DNA of 53,264 nucleotides from positions 8,673 to 61,936 of the forward strand of contig DYLH01000008.1 in the NCBI GenBank assembly GCA_020722185.1, in the 5' to 3' direction. Both the position numbers and the translations under genes were made by a program. This document shows, piece after piece, positions 16,898-25,310 of the stretch. Under the pieces are notes generated by a model, which did no database searches, had not been told where the DNA came from, and saw nothing but the letters and a program-made list of their open reading frames with translations. Positions within the stretch are counted from its first letter, which is position 1. The number at the start of each line of letters is the position of its first letter. The DNA comes from Candidatus Avelusimicrobium gallicola (GTDB lineage: Bacteria; Elusimicrobiota; Elusimicrobia; Elusimicrobiales; UBA9959).

Positions 16898-18958
16898 ATG
16901 CTGAGATATTTTTTTTTCTGCGTCTTGATTTTCTTTTCAAACCTCAATGCCGGAGATTTTAACTCCATAGCTTTTGAAAATTATCTTTCTGGTAACTTAA
17001 CAAAGGCTGCAGAGTATTATCTTAAACAATCTGAAATAAATCCTTCTGACCCTTCTCCTCTGTTAAATGCGGCTATGTGTGAAAAACAGAAGGGCAATTA
17101 CTATGGAGCAATAAAACTTCTTGAAAAAGCCTATGTTTTAGATACTTCAAACTCAGATGTGCTTGCCGAGATAGGTTGGTTGAAATTCCACATAGCAGAT
17201 TATGAGTCAGCAAGGTTTTTTTTTGAGAAAGCTATATCAATAAACACAAGTAATTACAGAGCATACCTTGGCTTATCTGCTGTGTACTCTCAGCTTAAGG
17301 ATATTGTCAGAACAGTTGAAAATTTGAAGAAATATGAAGAATCGAGAAAAGATTTTTCAGGAGTAAATTACATATACGCGTGGAACTATGTAAACTTTCA
17401 ACTTTATGATAAAGCAAGAGAGTACCTTATAGAAGCTTTGCGTCAAGATCCATCTTTTGTAGAAGCCCGACTCCCTTTGGCGGGAATATACATTCGTGAG
17501 GGCAAATACAATGAGGCTTGGAATCAATATGAAAGAGTTCTTGACTACGCTCCGGGGCATCCTCTAGCTAGAGAAATGCTTAAAAAGATAAGAGGAAAAC
17601 TCACATCACAGCCAGAGGATATCAGGCCTCCTTTTAAAATAAAAAATCCGACGATAACTGAACAAATAAATGCCATAAAAGAACTAAAAAAGAGTCCTAA
17701 TGTGCGTGTGGCAATAGGCGCAAATAACAAGGGGGAGCAAGGGAGAAATAAATCCATAAGATTGAGAAGTTTTTATACACTTAATGTGATAGGCAAAAAA
17801 AGTGGCAAAATTTTTGCCAGAATTCCTCCCGGTGAGATATGGAGGTTAAATTATAAAGACGGCGCTGTTTCACTGATATCTGAAAAAAATGTCGTTTATG
17901 GCAATTTTACCGGACCTATAAAGATAATCCCTTCTGATATAAAAAAAGGCACTTTTATAATAGAATCGGATAGGCAAAATTCAAATCCCTATTTCAGATA
18001 CGCTGATAGAGAGTATAGGGGATACCTTGAAGCATACCCAATAAAAAATGGAATAGGGCTTATAAATGTTGTTCCACTTGAGATGTATCTTTTGGGCGTG
18101 GTCCCTTCTGAAATGGAACCAAGATGGCCTATGGAGGCGCTTAAAGCTCAGGCTATATTGGCCAGAACTCAGGCAATTATAAGAGCGCAAAGCGGTCCAC
18201 ATAAAAGGAGTGGGTACCATGTATGCGACACCGAACATTGCCAAGTTTATAGAGGGGTGAACATAGAAAATAACAATTCTAGCAAAGCTGTTACTGAGAC
18301 CGAGGGAGAAATACTTACATATCATGGCAGGCCTGCATATTGTTTTTATCATTCAAATTCTGGGGGATATATTCAGGCCTCTGAAGAGGTCAATGGATGG
18401 GGGAAGGTCCCATATCTTGTTTCAAAAGCTGACTTTATTAGAGGAGACTTTTTAAGCCCATGGGAGTTTAATATATGGATAAAAGACAATCCTCCATCTT
18501 ACTCCTATTACCCAGGAGTGGTGAGAAATTCTGAATATAGATGGATGAAAATAATAAAAAAGAAAGATCTGGAATATAAACTTAATAGAGACTATGGCAT
18601 AGGTGAATTGGTAAATATAATTCCTCTTGCTCGAAGCAAAGCGGGAAATGTGAACTCTATAAAAGTTATAGGCAGTAAGAAAACTGTCACAATAAGGAAA
18701 GAACATCTAATAAGGAATGCCTTCGGTTTTTCCTCTCTTAAAAGCACACTTTTCCTTCTTGAAATAAATCGTTTTAAGAATGGTAAAATAAGGAATTTTT
18801 GGTTCTATGGCGGTGGATGGGGGCATGGAATTGGAATGAGTCAAAGTGGAGCTGCCGGTATGGCAGGCAAATACGGAAAAAATTTTAAGGAAATACTGGA
18901 ATTTTATTTCCCCGGTACCAAATTGAAAAAACTTAAATACATAAAAAAGAAAAAATAA
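16898..18958 (+). CDS. TPR-SpoIID/LytB fusion (peptidoglycan amidase-enhancer or lytic transglycosylase-like)
   Basis: The 686-aa secreted protein has a signal peptide (residues 1-18). Its N-terminal half has about five TPR units (residues 20-230, e.g. NPSDPSPLLNAAMCEKQKGN). The C-terminal half is SpoIID-like (about 310-685). Signature segments are VVPSEMEPRWPMEALKAQAI, with the conserved Glu that is catalytic in SpoIID, FYHSNSGGYI and GGGWGHGIGMSQSGAAGMA. SpoIID cleaves denuded glycan strands in sporulating Firmicutes; homologues in Gram-negatives act in wall remodelling. The start at ATG 16898 follows a GAGG. TATAAT at 16868-16873 is the likely -10. Confidence 0.85.
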   Translation: MLRYFFFCVLIFFSNLNAGDFNSIAFENYLSGNLTKAAEYYLKQSEINPSDPSPLLNAAMCEKQKGNYYGAIKLLEKAYVLDTSNSDVLAEIGWLKFHIADYESARFFFEKAISINTSNYRAYLGLSAVYSQLKDIVRTVENLKKYEESRKDFSGVNYIYAWNYVNFQLYDKAREYLIEALRQDPSFVEARLPLAGIYIREGKYNEAWNQYERVLDYAPGHPLAREMLKKIRGKLTSQPEDIRPPFKIKNPTITEQINAIKELKKSPNVRVAIGANNKGEQGRNKSIRLRSFYTLNVIGKKSGKIFARIPPGEIWRLNYKDGAVSLISEKNVVYGNFTGPIKIIPSDIKKGTFIIESDRQNSNPYFRYADREYRGYLEAYPIKNGIGLINVVPLEMYLLGVVPSEMEPRWPMEALKAQAILARTQAIIRAQSGPHKRSGYHVCDTEHCQVYRGVNIENNNSSKAVTETEGEILTYHGRPAYCFYHSNSGGYIQASEEVNGWGKVPYLVSKADFIRGDFLSPWEFNIWIKDNPPSYSYYPGVVRNSEYRWMKIIKKKDLEYKLNRDYGIGELVNIIPLARSKAGNVNSIKVIGSKKTVTIRKEHLIRNAFGFSSLKSTLFLLEINRFKNGKIRNFWFYGGGWGHGIGMSQSGAAGMAGKYGKNFKEILEFYFPGTKLKKLKYIKKKK

Positions 18959-18962
18959 TTCT

Positions 18963-19841
18963 TCAATTTTTGTGACTGCTTTGAATATTCATCATAGCTT
19001 GAGCTGTCTGTGGATTGCTCATAATCGCGCCTGTTACATTGGGATTGTTAAGCAACTGAGCCAACTGTGGATTATTGTTAAGTATTCTATTCATGGCTTC
19101 ACCGTCAGACATTAATCCTTGCACAGCGGGACTTTTCATAATTTCCCCTATGAGATTAGAGCTTGCTATTGTACCTACTATTTCTTTATTGTTAAGAGCA
19201 TTCTTGACTATACTATTGCCAAGAAAATTTGAAACCTTGTCGGATTTTGTGAGAAAATTTTCAAGCGCTTTAGGATTAGACAAAGCGGCTTTTACTGTAT
19301 CTCTATTCATAAATCCTCTGACAACAAATGAATTGTTGAATAGCGCCTTTACCCCTGAAGGATTGTTCATTAAATTCCCAACTGTTTTTGTCAGAAATCC
19401 TTGCTTGTGACCTATTGACATCATCTGCCCCTTTTTAGCGCTGTCAACTTGTTTATTATATTCGTTTTGCTCTTTTTTCTCTAATTCGTGTGAAGAATTA
19501 CTTTGTTTTTTTTCAGTATCTGTTTTTTCTTTGGTTTTGGCATTTTCCATTTCTTCATATTTTCTATCTAATGCGGCATAATAATCTTCGCTCCCAACAG
19601 CAGATCCTTGATTTTTATAATTTATGGCAAAACCTACATCTTCAAGATTGGGCTCTCTCAATTTGTAATCTTCTTTATCTATATTTCCATCCCCAGAAAA
19701 GGCGCTCAAATCTTCTTTTGAAAGTTCAATATCTGGAGAATACATTTTCATAGTCCATTTGATTAGTGGAATGAGTAGAAGTATGTAAAGGGGTGCAAGC
19801 CATAACCATATGTTGCTTTTTTTCTTGCTTTCTTCTTCCAT
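18963..19841 (-). CDS. Membrane-anchored protein with STI1-like Asn/Pro repeats
   Basis: I do not recognise a named family. The 292-aa protein has one N-terminal transmembrane helix (about residues 11-28). A charged region follows (30-140, with the Lys/Glu-rich stretch SSHELEKKEQNEYNKQ). The C-terminal half repeats short helices of the type xxALSNPKALENFL, NNNPQLAQLLNNPNV and MSNPQTAQAMMN. These resemble STI1/ubiquilin-type chaperone-binding helices. A GGGAGG precedes the ATG. It faces the SpoIID gene tail-to-tail with 4 bp between. Confidence 0.55.
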   Translation of the reverse strand: MEEESKKKSNIWLWLAPLYILLLIPLIKWTMKMYSPDIELSKEDLSAFSGDGNIDKEDYKLREPNLEDVGFAINYKNQGSAVGSEDYYAALDRKYEEMENAKTKEKTDTEKKQSNSSHELEKKEQNEYNKQVDSAKKGQMMSIGHKQGFLTKTVGNLMNNPSGVKALFNNSFVVRGFMNRDTVKAALSNPKALENFLTKSDKVSNFLGNSIVKNALNNKEIVGTIASSNLIGEIMKSPAVQGLMSDGEAMNRILNNNPQLAQLLNNPNVTGAIMSNPQTAQAMMNIQSSHKN

Positions 19842-19918
19842 TTTTCCTCCCTTAATGTTTTATATTTTACCATTCTTTTTCCTTTAGCTTTTTTTGTGCG
19901 CTCTTTTCGATTTATAGT

Positions 19919-19947
19919 TAGACTTTTTTAGAGAACACTGCTATAAT
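19919..19947 (+). promoter_or_regulatory. Extended -10 promoter of the glycosyltransferase gene
   Basis: TAGACT (19919-19924, 4 of 6 matches to TTGACA) is followed after 17 nt by TATAAT (19942-19947) preceded by TGC, an extended -10. An in-frame ATG at 19946 lies inside the -10 box and cannot be on the transcript made from this promoter. The ATG at 19973 is therefore preferred as start. Confidence 0.65.
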
Positions 19948-19972
19948 GGTATTTAAGTTAAATCTTTATCTT

Positions 19973-21226
19973 ATGTCAATAGCGGGACTAATATCTTCCA
20001 TTATCAGCAATTTGCTGCAGCTTGCTATTTTTATAAATGGATTATTCTATATTTTTCTTATGTTTTTGGGAGCCTATATATTCAAAATGGGAAAGAATAG
20101 AGGCAAAGCTTTCAGCAAAAGATTTGCCGTTTTAGTGGCTGCGCACAATGAAGAGAAAGTCATAAAATTTTTTATGGAAAGCGCGCTAAAAGCGGATTAT
20201 CCAAAAGAGAAATATGATATTTATGCAGTATTGGATCATTGTAGCGATAGAACACAAGAAATTTGCTCAAATTACCCGATTAAAGTAATAGTTAGAGATG
20301 GGAAAGAGCTTAGGCCGGGCAAAGCTGCGGCGCTAAATTATGCCTATAAGTATATAGATTTTTCACTATATGATGCTTTTTGTTATTTTGACGCAGACTC
20401 TCTTATGCATCCCAATTTTTTTTCTAGTTGCTGTTTTTTGCTTGAAAAAGGAGCTCTGGCTATACAGGGAAAGCAGCTATCTAAAAATCCAGATGATTGC
20501 TGGTTGTCTAGAATAATATCGGTGGGCCAAATAATTTCAGCCGTTTTTTTTCAGAAACCAAAATATTTCCTCGGGCTTTCTGCAACTTTTCATGGCAAAG
20601 GGATATGCCTTAAAAAAAATATTGTTTCAAATTTTCCTTGGGATGAGGATTGCCTTACAGAAGACCTTGAGATGCAAATGCGCCTAATATCCAGCGGCAT
20701 TTTTATACATTGGGCAGAGGATGCCATAGTGTATGATGAACAGCCTGTAAATATAAGGCAGTATATGAAAAGAACTATTAGATGGACAAGAGGTTCTCTG
20801 GATACGGCTAAAAAACATCTACTTGGCCTCTTTATGCGATTTCTTGGAAATAAGGATATAAAGGCTCTTGAAGGATTTATTTATTGCGCCAATGTTTATC
20901 GCCTATCTTTGGCTGGCATATCGGCCATTTTAATATACTTCCATTTTGAGCAATTCAATCTCTTAATCTGGATTTACCACCTTATTCCTGGAGCAGAGTT
21001 GGCTATTAAAATGCTTTTTATATCGCCCATAATAATAATCCCATTCATGGTATTATTGCTTGAGAAATCTGATATCAAAATGCTTATAGCATATTTTCTT
21101 CAGCCATCTCTTGCTATTTTGAGAGTCCCAACTTTTATCGGTGGAATATTTAAAGACAGGATAAACTGGGACAGAACAGAACATTCAAGCGCGATAGCTA
21201 TAAGCGATATAATCAGGATGCAGTGA
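19973..21226 (+). CDS. Membrane glycosyltransferase, family 2
   Basis: The 417-aa processive-type GT2 has transmembrane helices at the N-terminus (two near residues 1-40) and C-terminus (about 300-385). The cytoplasmic catalytic domain shows VAAHNEEKVI, YFDADSLMHP (a DAD metal/sugar site), a gap and TEDLEMQMRL (TED catalytic region). The usual QxxRW acceptor motif reads RTIRWTRG here, so Gln is replaced by Arg. The substrate is unknown; poly-N-acetylglucosamine-type or glycolipid synthesis are options. I start at 19973 because the earlier ATG lies in the -10 box. The stop lies at the edge of an octamer-repeat spacer. Confidence 0.8.
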   Translation: MSIAGLISSIISNLLQLAIFINGLFYIFLMFLGAYIFKMGKNRGKAFSKRFAVLVAAHNEEKVIKFFMESALKADYPKEKYDIYAVLDHCSDRTQEICSNYPIKVIVRDGKELRPGKAAALNYAYKYIDFSLYDAFCYFDADSLMHPNFFSSCCFLLEKGALAIQGKQLSKNPDDCWLSRIISVGQIISAVFFQKPKYFLGLSATFHGKGICLKKNIVSNFPWDEDCLTEDLEMQMRLISSGIFIHWAEDAIVYDEQPVNIRQYMKRTIRWTRGSLDTAKKHLLGLFMRFLGNKDIKALEGFIYCANVYRLSLAGISAILIYFHFEQFNLLIWIYHLIPGAELAIKMLFISPIIIIPFMVLLLEKSDIKMLIAYFLQPSLAILRVPTFIGGIFKDRINWDRTEHSSAIAISDIIRMQ

Positions 21227-21384
21227 AAAAGTTTAATGGGAAGGGATAATCAGATGCAACAGCGCCACAGCGCGAAAGAGCTTAAGCGCTCAAGCGCAAA
21301 AGCGTCCGAGAGCAAAGGCTTAAAAAAAACAAACAACTAAAGAACTTAAGTGCTTAAGAACCCTAGAACTTACTAACTAACCCC
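21224..21384. repeat. Octamer-repeat spacer E3 (8-bp degenerate tandem array)
   Basis: From 21261 to 21380 the spacer divides into 15 consecutive 8-base units without any indel. Examples are AGCGCCAC, AGCGCGAA, AGAGCTTA, AGCGCTCA, AGCGCAAA, AGAACTTA, AGTGCTTA and AGAACTTA again. Most units begin with AG and fit AG(N)2CTTA, a rotation of the palindrome AAGCGCTT. The left edge is TGAAAAAGTTTAATGGGAAG at 21224-21243, which recurs with two changes at 45903. It fills the gap between two converging genes and starts at the glycosyltransferase stop codon. Confidence 0.7.
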
Positions 21385-21936
21385 CTATACTCCCGGGACA
21401 AAGGAAGAAAGAACCTTTTTGTAAATAGGATGATACTTTTTAAAATCTGACTTTTTGCTGGACAAACTTAAAACAAAAAATCCTTCTTTTGACGGGATGA
21501 CAATAATTTTTTCTTGTACCCAATAGGCATCTGAGCTTTTGCTTTCAAGAGAAACATATTCTTTTAGTTCCTTCATTATCTCAAATCCTTTTATCCTGCC
21601 ACTCTTGAATAGTTTGGCATCTGAATACTTGCCTATATCGCTATTTTTCCTGCCCAATCCATCCTTGGTATTTCTGTCTATATAATCTTTGTAATCTTTG
21701 AAATCAGTATTGTCCTTTGAGTAGTAGCTAACATAAATCCAAGTTCTGCCCGGTCCAATAAGCTTTATTTCGTAAATCCCATACTCCTTATCTTCTTCTT
21801 TATCTCGCTTCAATTCCCACGAGGAGGGTATCTTACAGGAAAAATACTTCTCTTCTATTTGGTAATTCTTAAATTGCATGGGTGGCTTTCCAGCCGATAA
21901 AAAGAATGGCAGTATTAAAATAAAAAGTTTTTTCAT
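21385..21936 (-). CDS. Secreted protein, PsbP/DUF1795-like
   Basis: The 183-aa product has a signal peptide (MKKLFILILPFFLSAG). It continues with FSCKIPSSWELKRDKEE and IGPGRTWIYVSYYSKDN-type strands, then ends KYHPIYKKVLSSFVPG. That pattern (fold opening on a PSSW motif, final 'F..v..SF') is like PsbP/MOG1-type or DUF1795 domains. The function is not known. It starts 2 bp after the 21939-23687 gene and is probably the last gene of the clostripain operon. Confidence 0.55.
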   Translation of the reverse strand: MKKLFILILPFFLSAGKPPMQFKNYQIEEKYFSCKIPSSWELKRDKEEDKEYGIYEIKLIGPGRTWIYVSYYSKDNTDFKDYKDYIDRNTKDGLGRKNSDIGKYSDAKLFKSGRIKGFEIMKELKEYVSLESKSSDAYWVQEKIIVIPSKEGFFVLSLSSKKSDFKKYHPIYKKVLSSFVPGV

Positions 21937-21938
21937 TT

Positions 21939-23687
21939 TTACGCTCCTGGAACCGGGACCTTATTTTCAGCCACAGGCTTGCTCTTCAATGATGATGCAT
22001 CGCTTCTTAAATTTCGCATAGAATTCCTGTAATATGCGTCTGGATTTGAAACAGATATCATATCAGAACGAACTTTAGTTAACAGTTCAATGCCCATTTC
22101 ACTGACAGAGCCGATGAACTCTTCACTTGTCATTGAGTATGCTTCATCTGCGGGCAATGTGGCCAGCCTCTCAGCCTCAGCCTTTCCTTTTTCATCTAAA
22201 GCCTGTCTCCTGGCTATTTCTTCATTAACAGCCAATAATATTTGGCTTCTGGCAGATTCAGCTGATGGTAGATCTGAAAAGTAAAGTTGTGAGATATTGT
22301 CTGTGAAATGTTTGCTCCCTTGAGAAGAAAAACTGCTTTGAACGGTGATGACTCTTGAACCATAATTAGTGGAAGACATCTGTTCAAAAATGCCTTTAAA
22401 TTTAACATCTTTGGAAAATTTCTCGGTAGTGTAAAGTCCCTGCATGGAGTAAGCTAAAGCGCCTCTTTCTTGCACCGGAGGGTTGTAAATGCCTCTGGAA
22501 GAGAAATATTTGTCTGTCATTTGGTAAGAAGCCGCAGTAATAAAGGCTGGGGAGACAAACTTTGTTATATCATCAACTGCGACCTTATCTTTGAAAAGAT
22601 CGCTGGCCTTATATCCCTTTACTCTCATATACTGCTCTATCAGACCTGCGTCTATTACTATCTTTCCTCCCTCGTATTTTGAGTAGCAATCATCGCAATA
22701 TTCTACTGAAATTGGAGGATGGCTGCCATTGTAAAACTTGTTTATTCTATTTCCCGCTTTTGTCCCTTTCACCTCAGACATCAGGGATATTTTTAGCATC
22801 TCAGAAAGCATTCTTCTTTGTTCAGAGCTCATTATCTCAGCGGAACTGGAATGCCTATACGAATGTATTTTATCCACCAAAGGTTTAAGTTCTGGGTGAG
22901 CCGCTACTTGGCTGCCGTCAAAATATTGGCCAAGCAAGGACAACTGCTCGTCAAAAGGCTTGCCCGAAAGAGAATTAAGTTGTGATTGTGTGAGAACTCC
23001 TGAAGAATTTATAAGTTGTAATGCTGTGTTGAATACCATGTCTCTCTCATTTATAGAGTCTGTCAGTGAAGGATTGTACTCAAGGTATTGCCTGTCTTCT
23101 CTTCTGCCTGAGAAAGGAATCTTCGCTATTATTTCATTTCTCTTTTTGAGAGTCAGTGAATCCCATGAATCTTTTGTCACGATCTGAGTCCCAGCTTGCC
23201 CCCAGTTAACTGTTTTCTGTGTTGCTGTGCCAAAAAGCACTTCCCATTTCCTGATGGCTTTTTCAAAGATGGCAATTTTGTCAGAAGAAAATCCTTTATA
23301 CTTTTTTAGCCACTTAACCATATTTTCCGGCTGGGGACAAATCCCCACCTGACACAAGGGTTTATCATAATCCATCCTTATCGTAAGCTCTGAATTTATA
23401 GAATTGTGATCCTCTGGCTTAAAATTTCTGGATACATATTCATCGAGATCCACTATGGCTTGCGAGTAGGCGACGAGCTTTATAGTAAGATTCTCATCAA
23501 TATCCATGGCATCCTGTTGGAATGGTGTATCTCTTAAAAACTCTAAAGCTTTTTGTGGATTTGCCTCTGTGGCTATAGCTATAGCGTATTGATCAAGTTT
23601 TTGTTTGACAGAATCGTTAGAGCTGTCCTGCGCAAATAAATTGGCGGATAAAGAAAGTGAAAAAAGGAGGGGAATAATACTTCTCAT
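21939..23687 (-). CDS. Large secreted protein of unknown function, coupled to the clostripain-like protease
   Basis: Not a family I recognise. The 582-aa product has a clear signal peptide (residues 1-19, ending ANLFAQ) and no membrane helix. Two cysteine pairs, CQVGICPQ (about residue 109) and CDDCYSK (about residue 330), suggest disulfides or metal binding. The C-terminal region is Ala/Glu-rich and helical. The start at 23687 is chosen because its GAGAGG site lies in the end of the clostripain gene, one base from that gene's stop. A substrate, inhibitor or partner of the protease are all possible roles. Confidence 0.6.
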   Translation of the reverse strand: MRSIIPLLFSLSLSANLFAQDSSNDSVKQKLDQYAIAIATEANPQKALEFLRDTPFQQDAMDIDENLTIKLVAYSQAIVDLDEYVSRNFKPEDHNSINSELTIRMDYDKPLCQVGICPQPENMVKWLKKYKGFSSDKIAIFEKAIRKWEVLFGTATQKTVNWGQAGTQIVTKDSWDSLTLKKRNEIIAKIPFSGRREDRQYLEYNPSLTDSINERDMVFNTALQLINSSGVLTQSQLNSLSGKPFDEQLSLLGQYFDGSQVAAHPELKPLVDKIHSYRHSSSAEIMSSEQRRMLSEMLKISLMSEVKGTKAGNRINKFYNGSHPPISVEYCDDCYSKYEGGKIVIDAGLIEQYMRVKGYKASDLFKDKVAVDDITKFVSPAFITAASYQMTDKYFSSRGIYNPPVQERGALAYSMQGLYTTEKFSKDVKFKGIFEQMSSTNYGSRVITVQSSFSSQGSKHFTDNISQLYFSDLPSAESARSQILLAVNEEIARRQALDEKGKAEAERLATLPADEAYSMTSEEFIGSVSEMGIELLTKVRSDMISVSNPDAYYRNSMRNLRSDASSLKSKPVAENKVPVPGA

Positions 23688-23688
23688 A

Positions 23689-25056
23689 TCAATATCCTCT
23701 CTCGGCAAGAATGGCTCTTATAAAATCATCCCATTTAGAAGATGAGGCAAAAGACATTCTCTCGTAATTTCCTGCATCATACCTTGAAAGAGGCAAGTAT
23801 ATCGCAAGGCCATTGGAATGCTGATTATATAAAAGCCCTTGAACATTTTGTCCATTGCCGGCTTTGTTTCTTATTACAAGTTGGTCCTTGATGTATTTCT
23901 TAAGTTCTGCTGTCTTATTTTTCACAGGTTCACTTGAAAAACTTGCCTCAAGGATAGAGAGAAAATCGTAAAGATCTGCAGATCTCAAGCCATTAGAAGA
24001 CATCCCTCCGCTGTCAGCTGAATAAAAGAAAGCGCTTTCGCTGTTTATTATGTCGGCAGCCTTTTTAAACTCGACTGGATTAGCCATTACAGAATCTACC
24101 CAGTCATTTAGCAGTGAGATGAACCCGTCAACTTTCTTGGCCCTTATGGCAGACATAGTGTGAGATTTATTGGGTATAGCATAACCTGGCTTATTGTTTT
24201 GATAGGATGTGTAGTACGCATCTACGAAGGATTTAGCCGCCTGCTCGCTGCTATTTGTCGCATTGAGTATGTTCAATAAGCCATCATAGGGATACCCCGG
24301 GCCGGGTATGGTTTCTTCGCTTCCAACTATGAAATCGGCATAATCCTTGACTTCGTTTACAACTTCAGCCATTTGCATAAGGCAAGCATCGGTAGCGAAT
24401 ATATCTATTTTCCTACCCAAAGTGGATGAAATTCTTTTGACAGCCTCGCCAAGCTGCCAGACGCTTATATGATTTTCGGAGACATCGTCAAAAGATATTC
24501 CTTCCCTGCCGCCGCCATGATTCCAGACAATCAACATAACCTTTTCAGCTTGGAATCGGGCTATATTCCTTCTCGCGAAGTTTATCAAATGTTTATAACT
24601 TCCCATATCTTCAGTTCTAGGTGTTTCAATAACTTCAGACGCGATATTGGGCGTATTATCTCTGCGTATAAAAAGAGTTTTTGATCCTCTCTGAAATTGT
24701 AATTCTCCCAGAGAGCCATTTGTCAAGGAATTAAACTCAGTGACCACCGCGACTCTGGAAGTGGAGCCTACTGTTTCCATTTCATTCACATCTCCGGCAG
24801 CAAAACCTAACAGACCAAGATCATTGGCGCCGTTTATAAAAACAAGAACTAGCCATTTATATGGAGCAGCCGAATCGGAAATAGAAGTTTTAGAAGTGAG
24901 AGAACTATCAGGCTCAGGGGATGTGTTTGGAACAGGAACGGAAATGGAGGATGAGTTCGATGAAGCGCTTTTGAAAGCTGATGAAAGGTCGAAATCACTG
25001 GCATAAGCCATGCTAAAGATTGTTATAGCGGCGATGATAGAAGTAATCTTTTTCAT
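23689..25056 (-). CDS. Clostripain-family cysteine protease (C11)
   Basis: The 455-aa secreted protein has a signal peptide (residues 1-20) and a Ser/Pro-rich linker (about 25-60). The C11 caspase-like domain has catalytic His in MLIVWNHGGGREG and catalytic Cys in DIFATDACLMQMAEV. Further conserved segments are VGSEETIPGPGYPYDG and LAIYLPLSRYD. C11 enzymes usually cleave after Arg or Lys and may self-activate. The ATG at 25056 follows an AGAGGA. It is the first gene of a three-gene secreted-protein operon, diverging from the tolC-RND operon. Confidence 0.88.
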   Translation of the reverse strand: MKKITSIIAAITIFSMAYASDFDLSSAFKSASSNSSSISVPVPNTSPEPDSSLTSKTSISDSAAPYKWLVLVFINGANDLGLLGFAAGDVNEMETVGSTSRVAVVTEFNSLTNGSLGELQFQRGSKTLFIRRDNTPNIASEVIETPRTEDMGSYKHLINFARRNIARFQAEKVMLIVWNHGGGREGISFDDVSENHISVWQLGEAVKRISSTLGRKIDIFATDACLMQMAEVVNEVKDYADFIVGSEETIPGPGYPYDGLLNILNATNSSEQAAKSFVDAYYTSYQNNKPGYAIPNKSHTMSAIRAKKVDGFISLLNDWVDSVMANPVEFKKAADIINSESAFFYSADSGGMSSNGLRSADLYDFLSILEASFSSEPVKNKTAELKKYIKDQLVIRNKAGNGQNVQGLLYNQHSNGLAIYLPLSRYDAGNYERMSFASSSKWDDFIRAILAERGY

Positions 25057-25310
25057 ATATTCCTCTGTTAAAATCCTACATTTATACTTGATCTTTATCA
25101 AAGGCATTAAGTCCTAGTAGTCAATAGGACTAATGACCTAAAATGAAAACATTTTCATAGAGAACAATCTAGACTCAAGGGTAAATTATATCATATATTG
25201 TTGACTTGTCAAGCGTATTGTCAAAAAAATTCAGAAGAAAATTTGAAACTTTTTATAGATTTTTTGCATCTTATATGTGAAAGACAAGTTAAACCCTAAA
25301 CGGAGGCGAA
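25057..25310. promoter_or_regulatory. Divergent control region with three inverted repeats
   Basis: No gene is seen. Inverted repeats are AGTCCTA/TAGGACT (25110-25116 and 25125-25131), ATGAAAA-CA-TTTTCAT (25143-25158) and TTGAC-TT-GTCAA (25201-25212). They sit between the protease operon and the tolC-RND operon and are plausible operators. The last resembles the palindrome over the subtilase -35 (13696-13709). No confident -35/-10 pair was found for either side. Confidence 0.4.

Noticed and set aside
19946-19948. ATG 27 nt upstream as glycosyltransferase start
   Set aside because: It lies inside a TGCTATAAT extended -10 box with a well-spaced -35, so it would not be transcribed from that promoter.
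21261-21380. Possible CRISPR array
   Set aside because: Units are 8 bp, contiguous and degenerate; there are no 24-40 bp identical repeats, no spacers and no cas genes.
25201-25212. TTGACTTGTCAA as a shared operator with the subtilase promoter palindrome (13696-13709)
   Set aside because: Arms are only 5 bp and TTGAC is also the -35 consensus, so the match may be chance; kept only as a note in the features.
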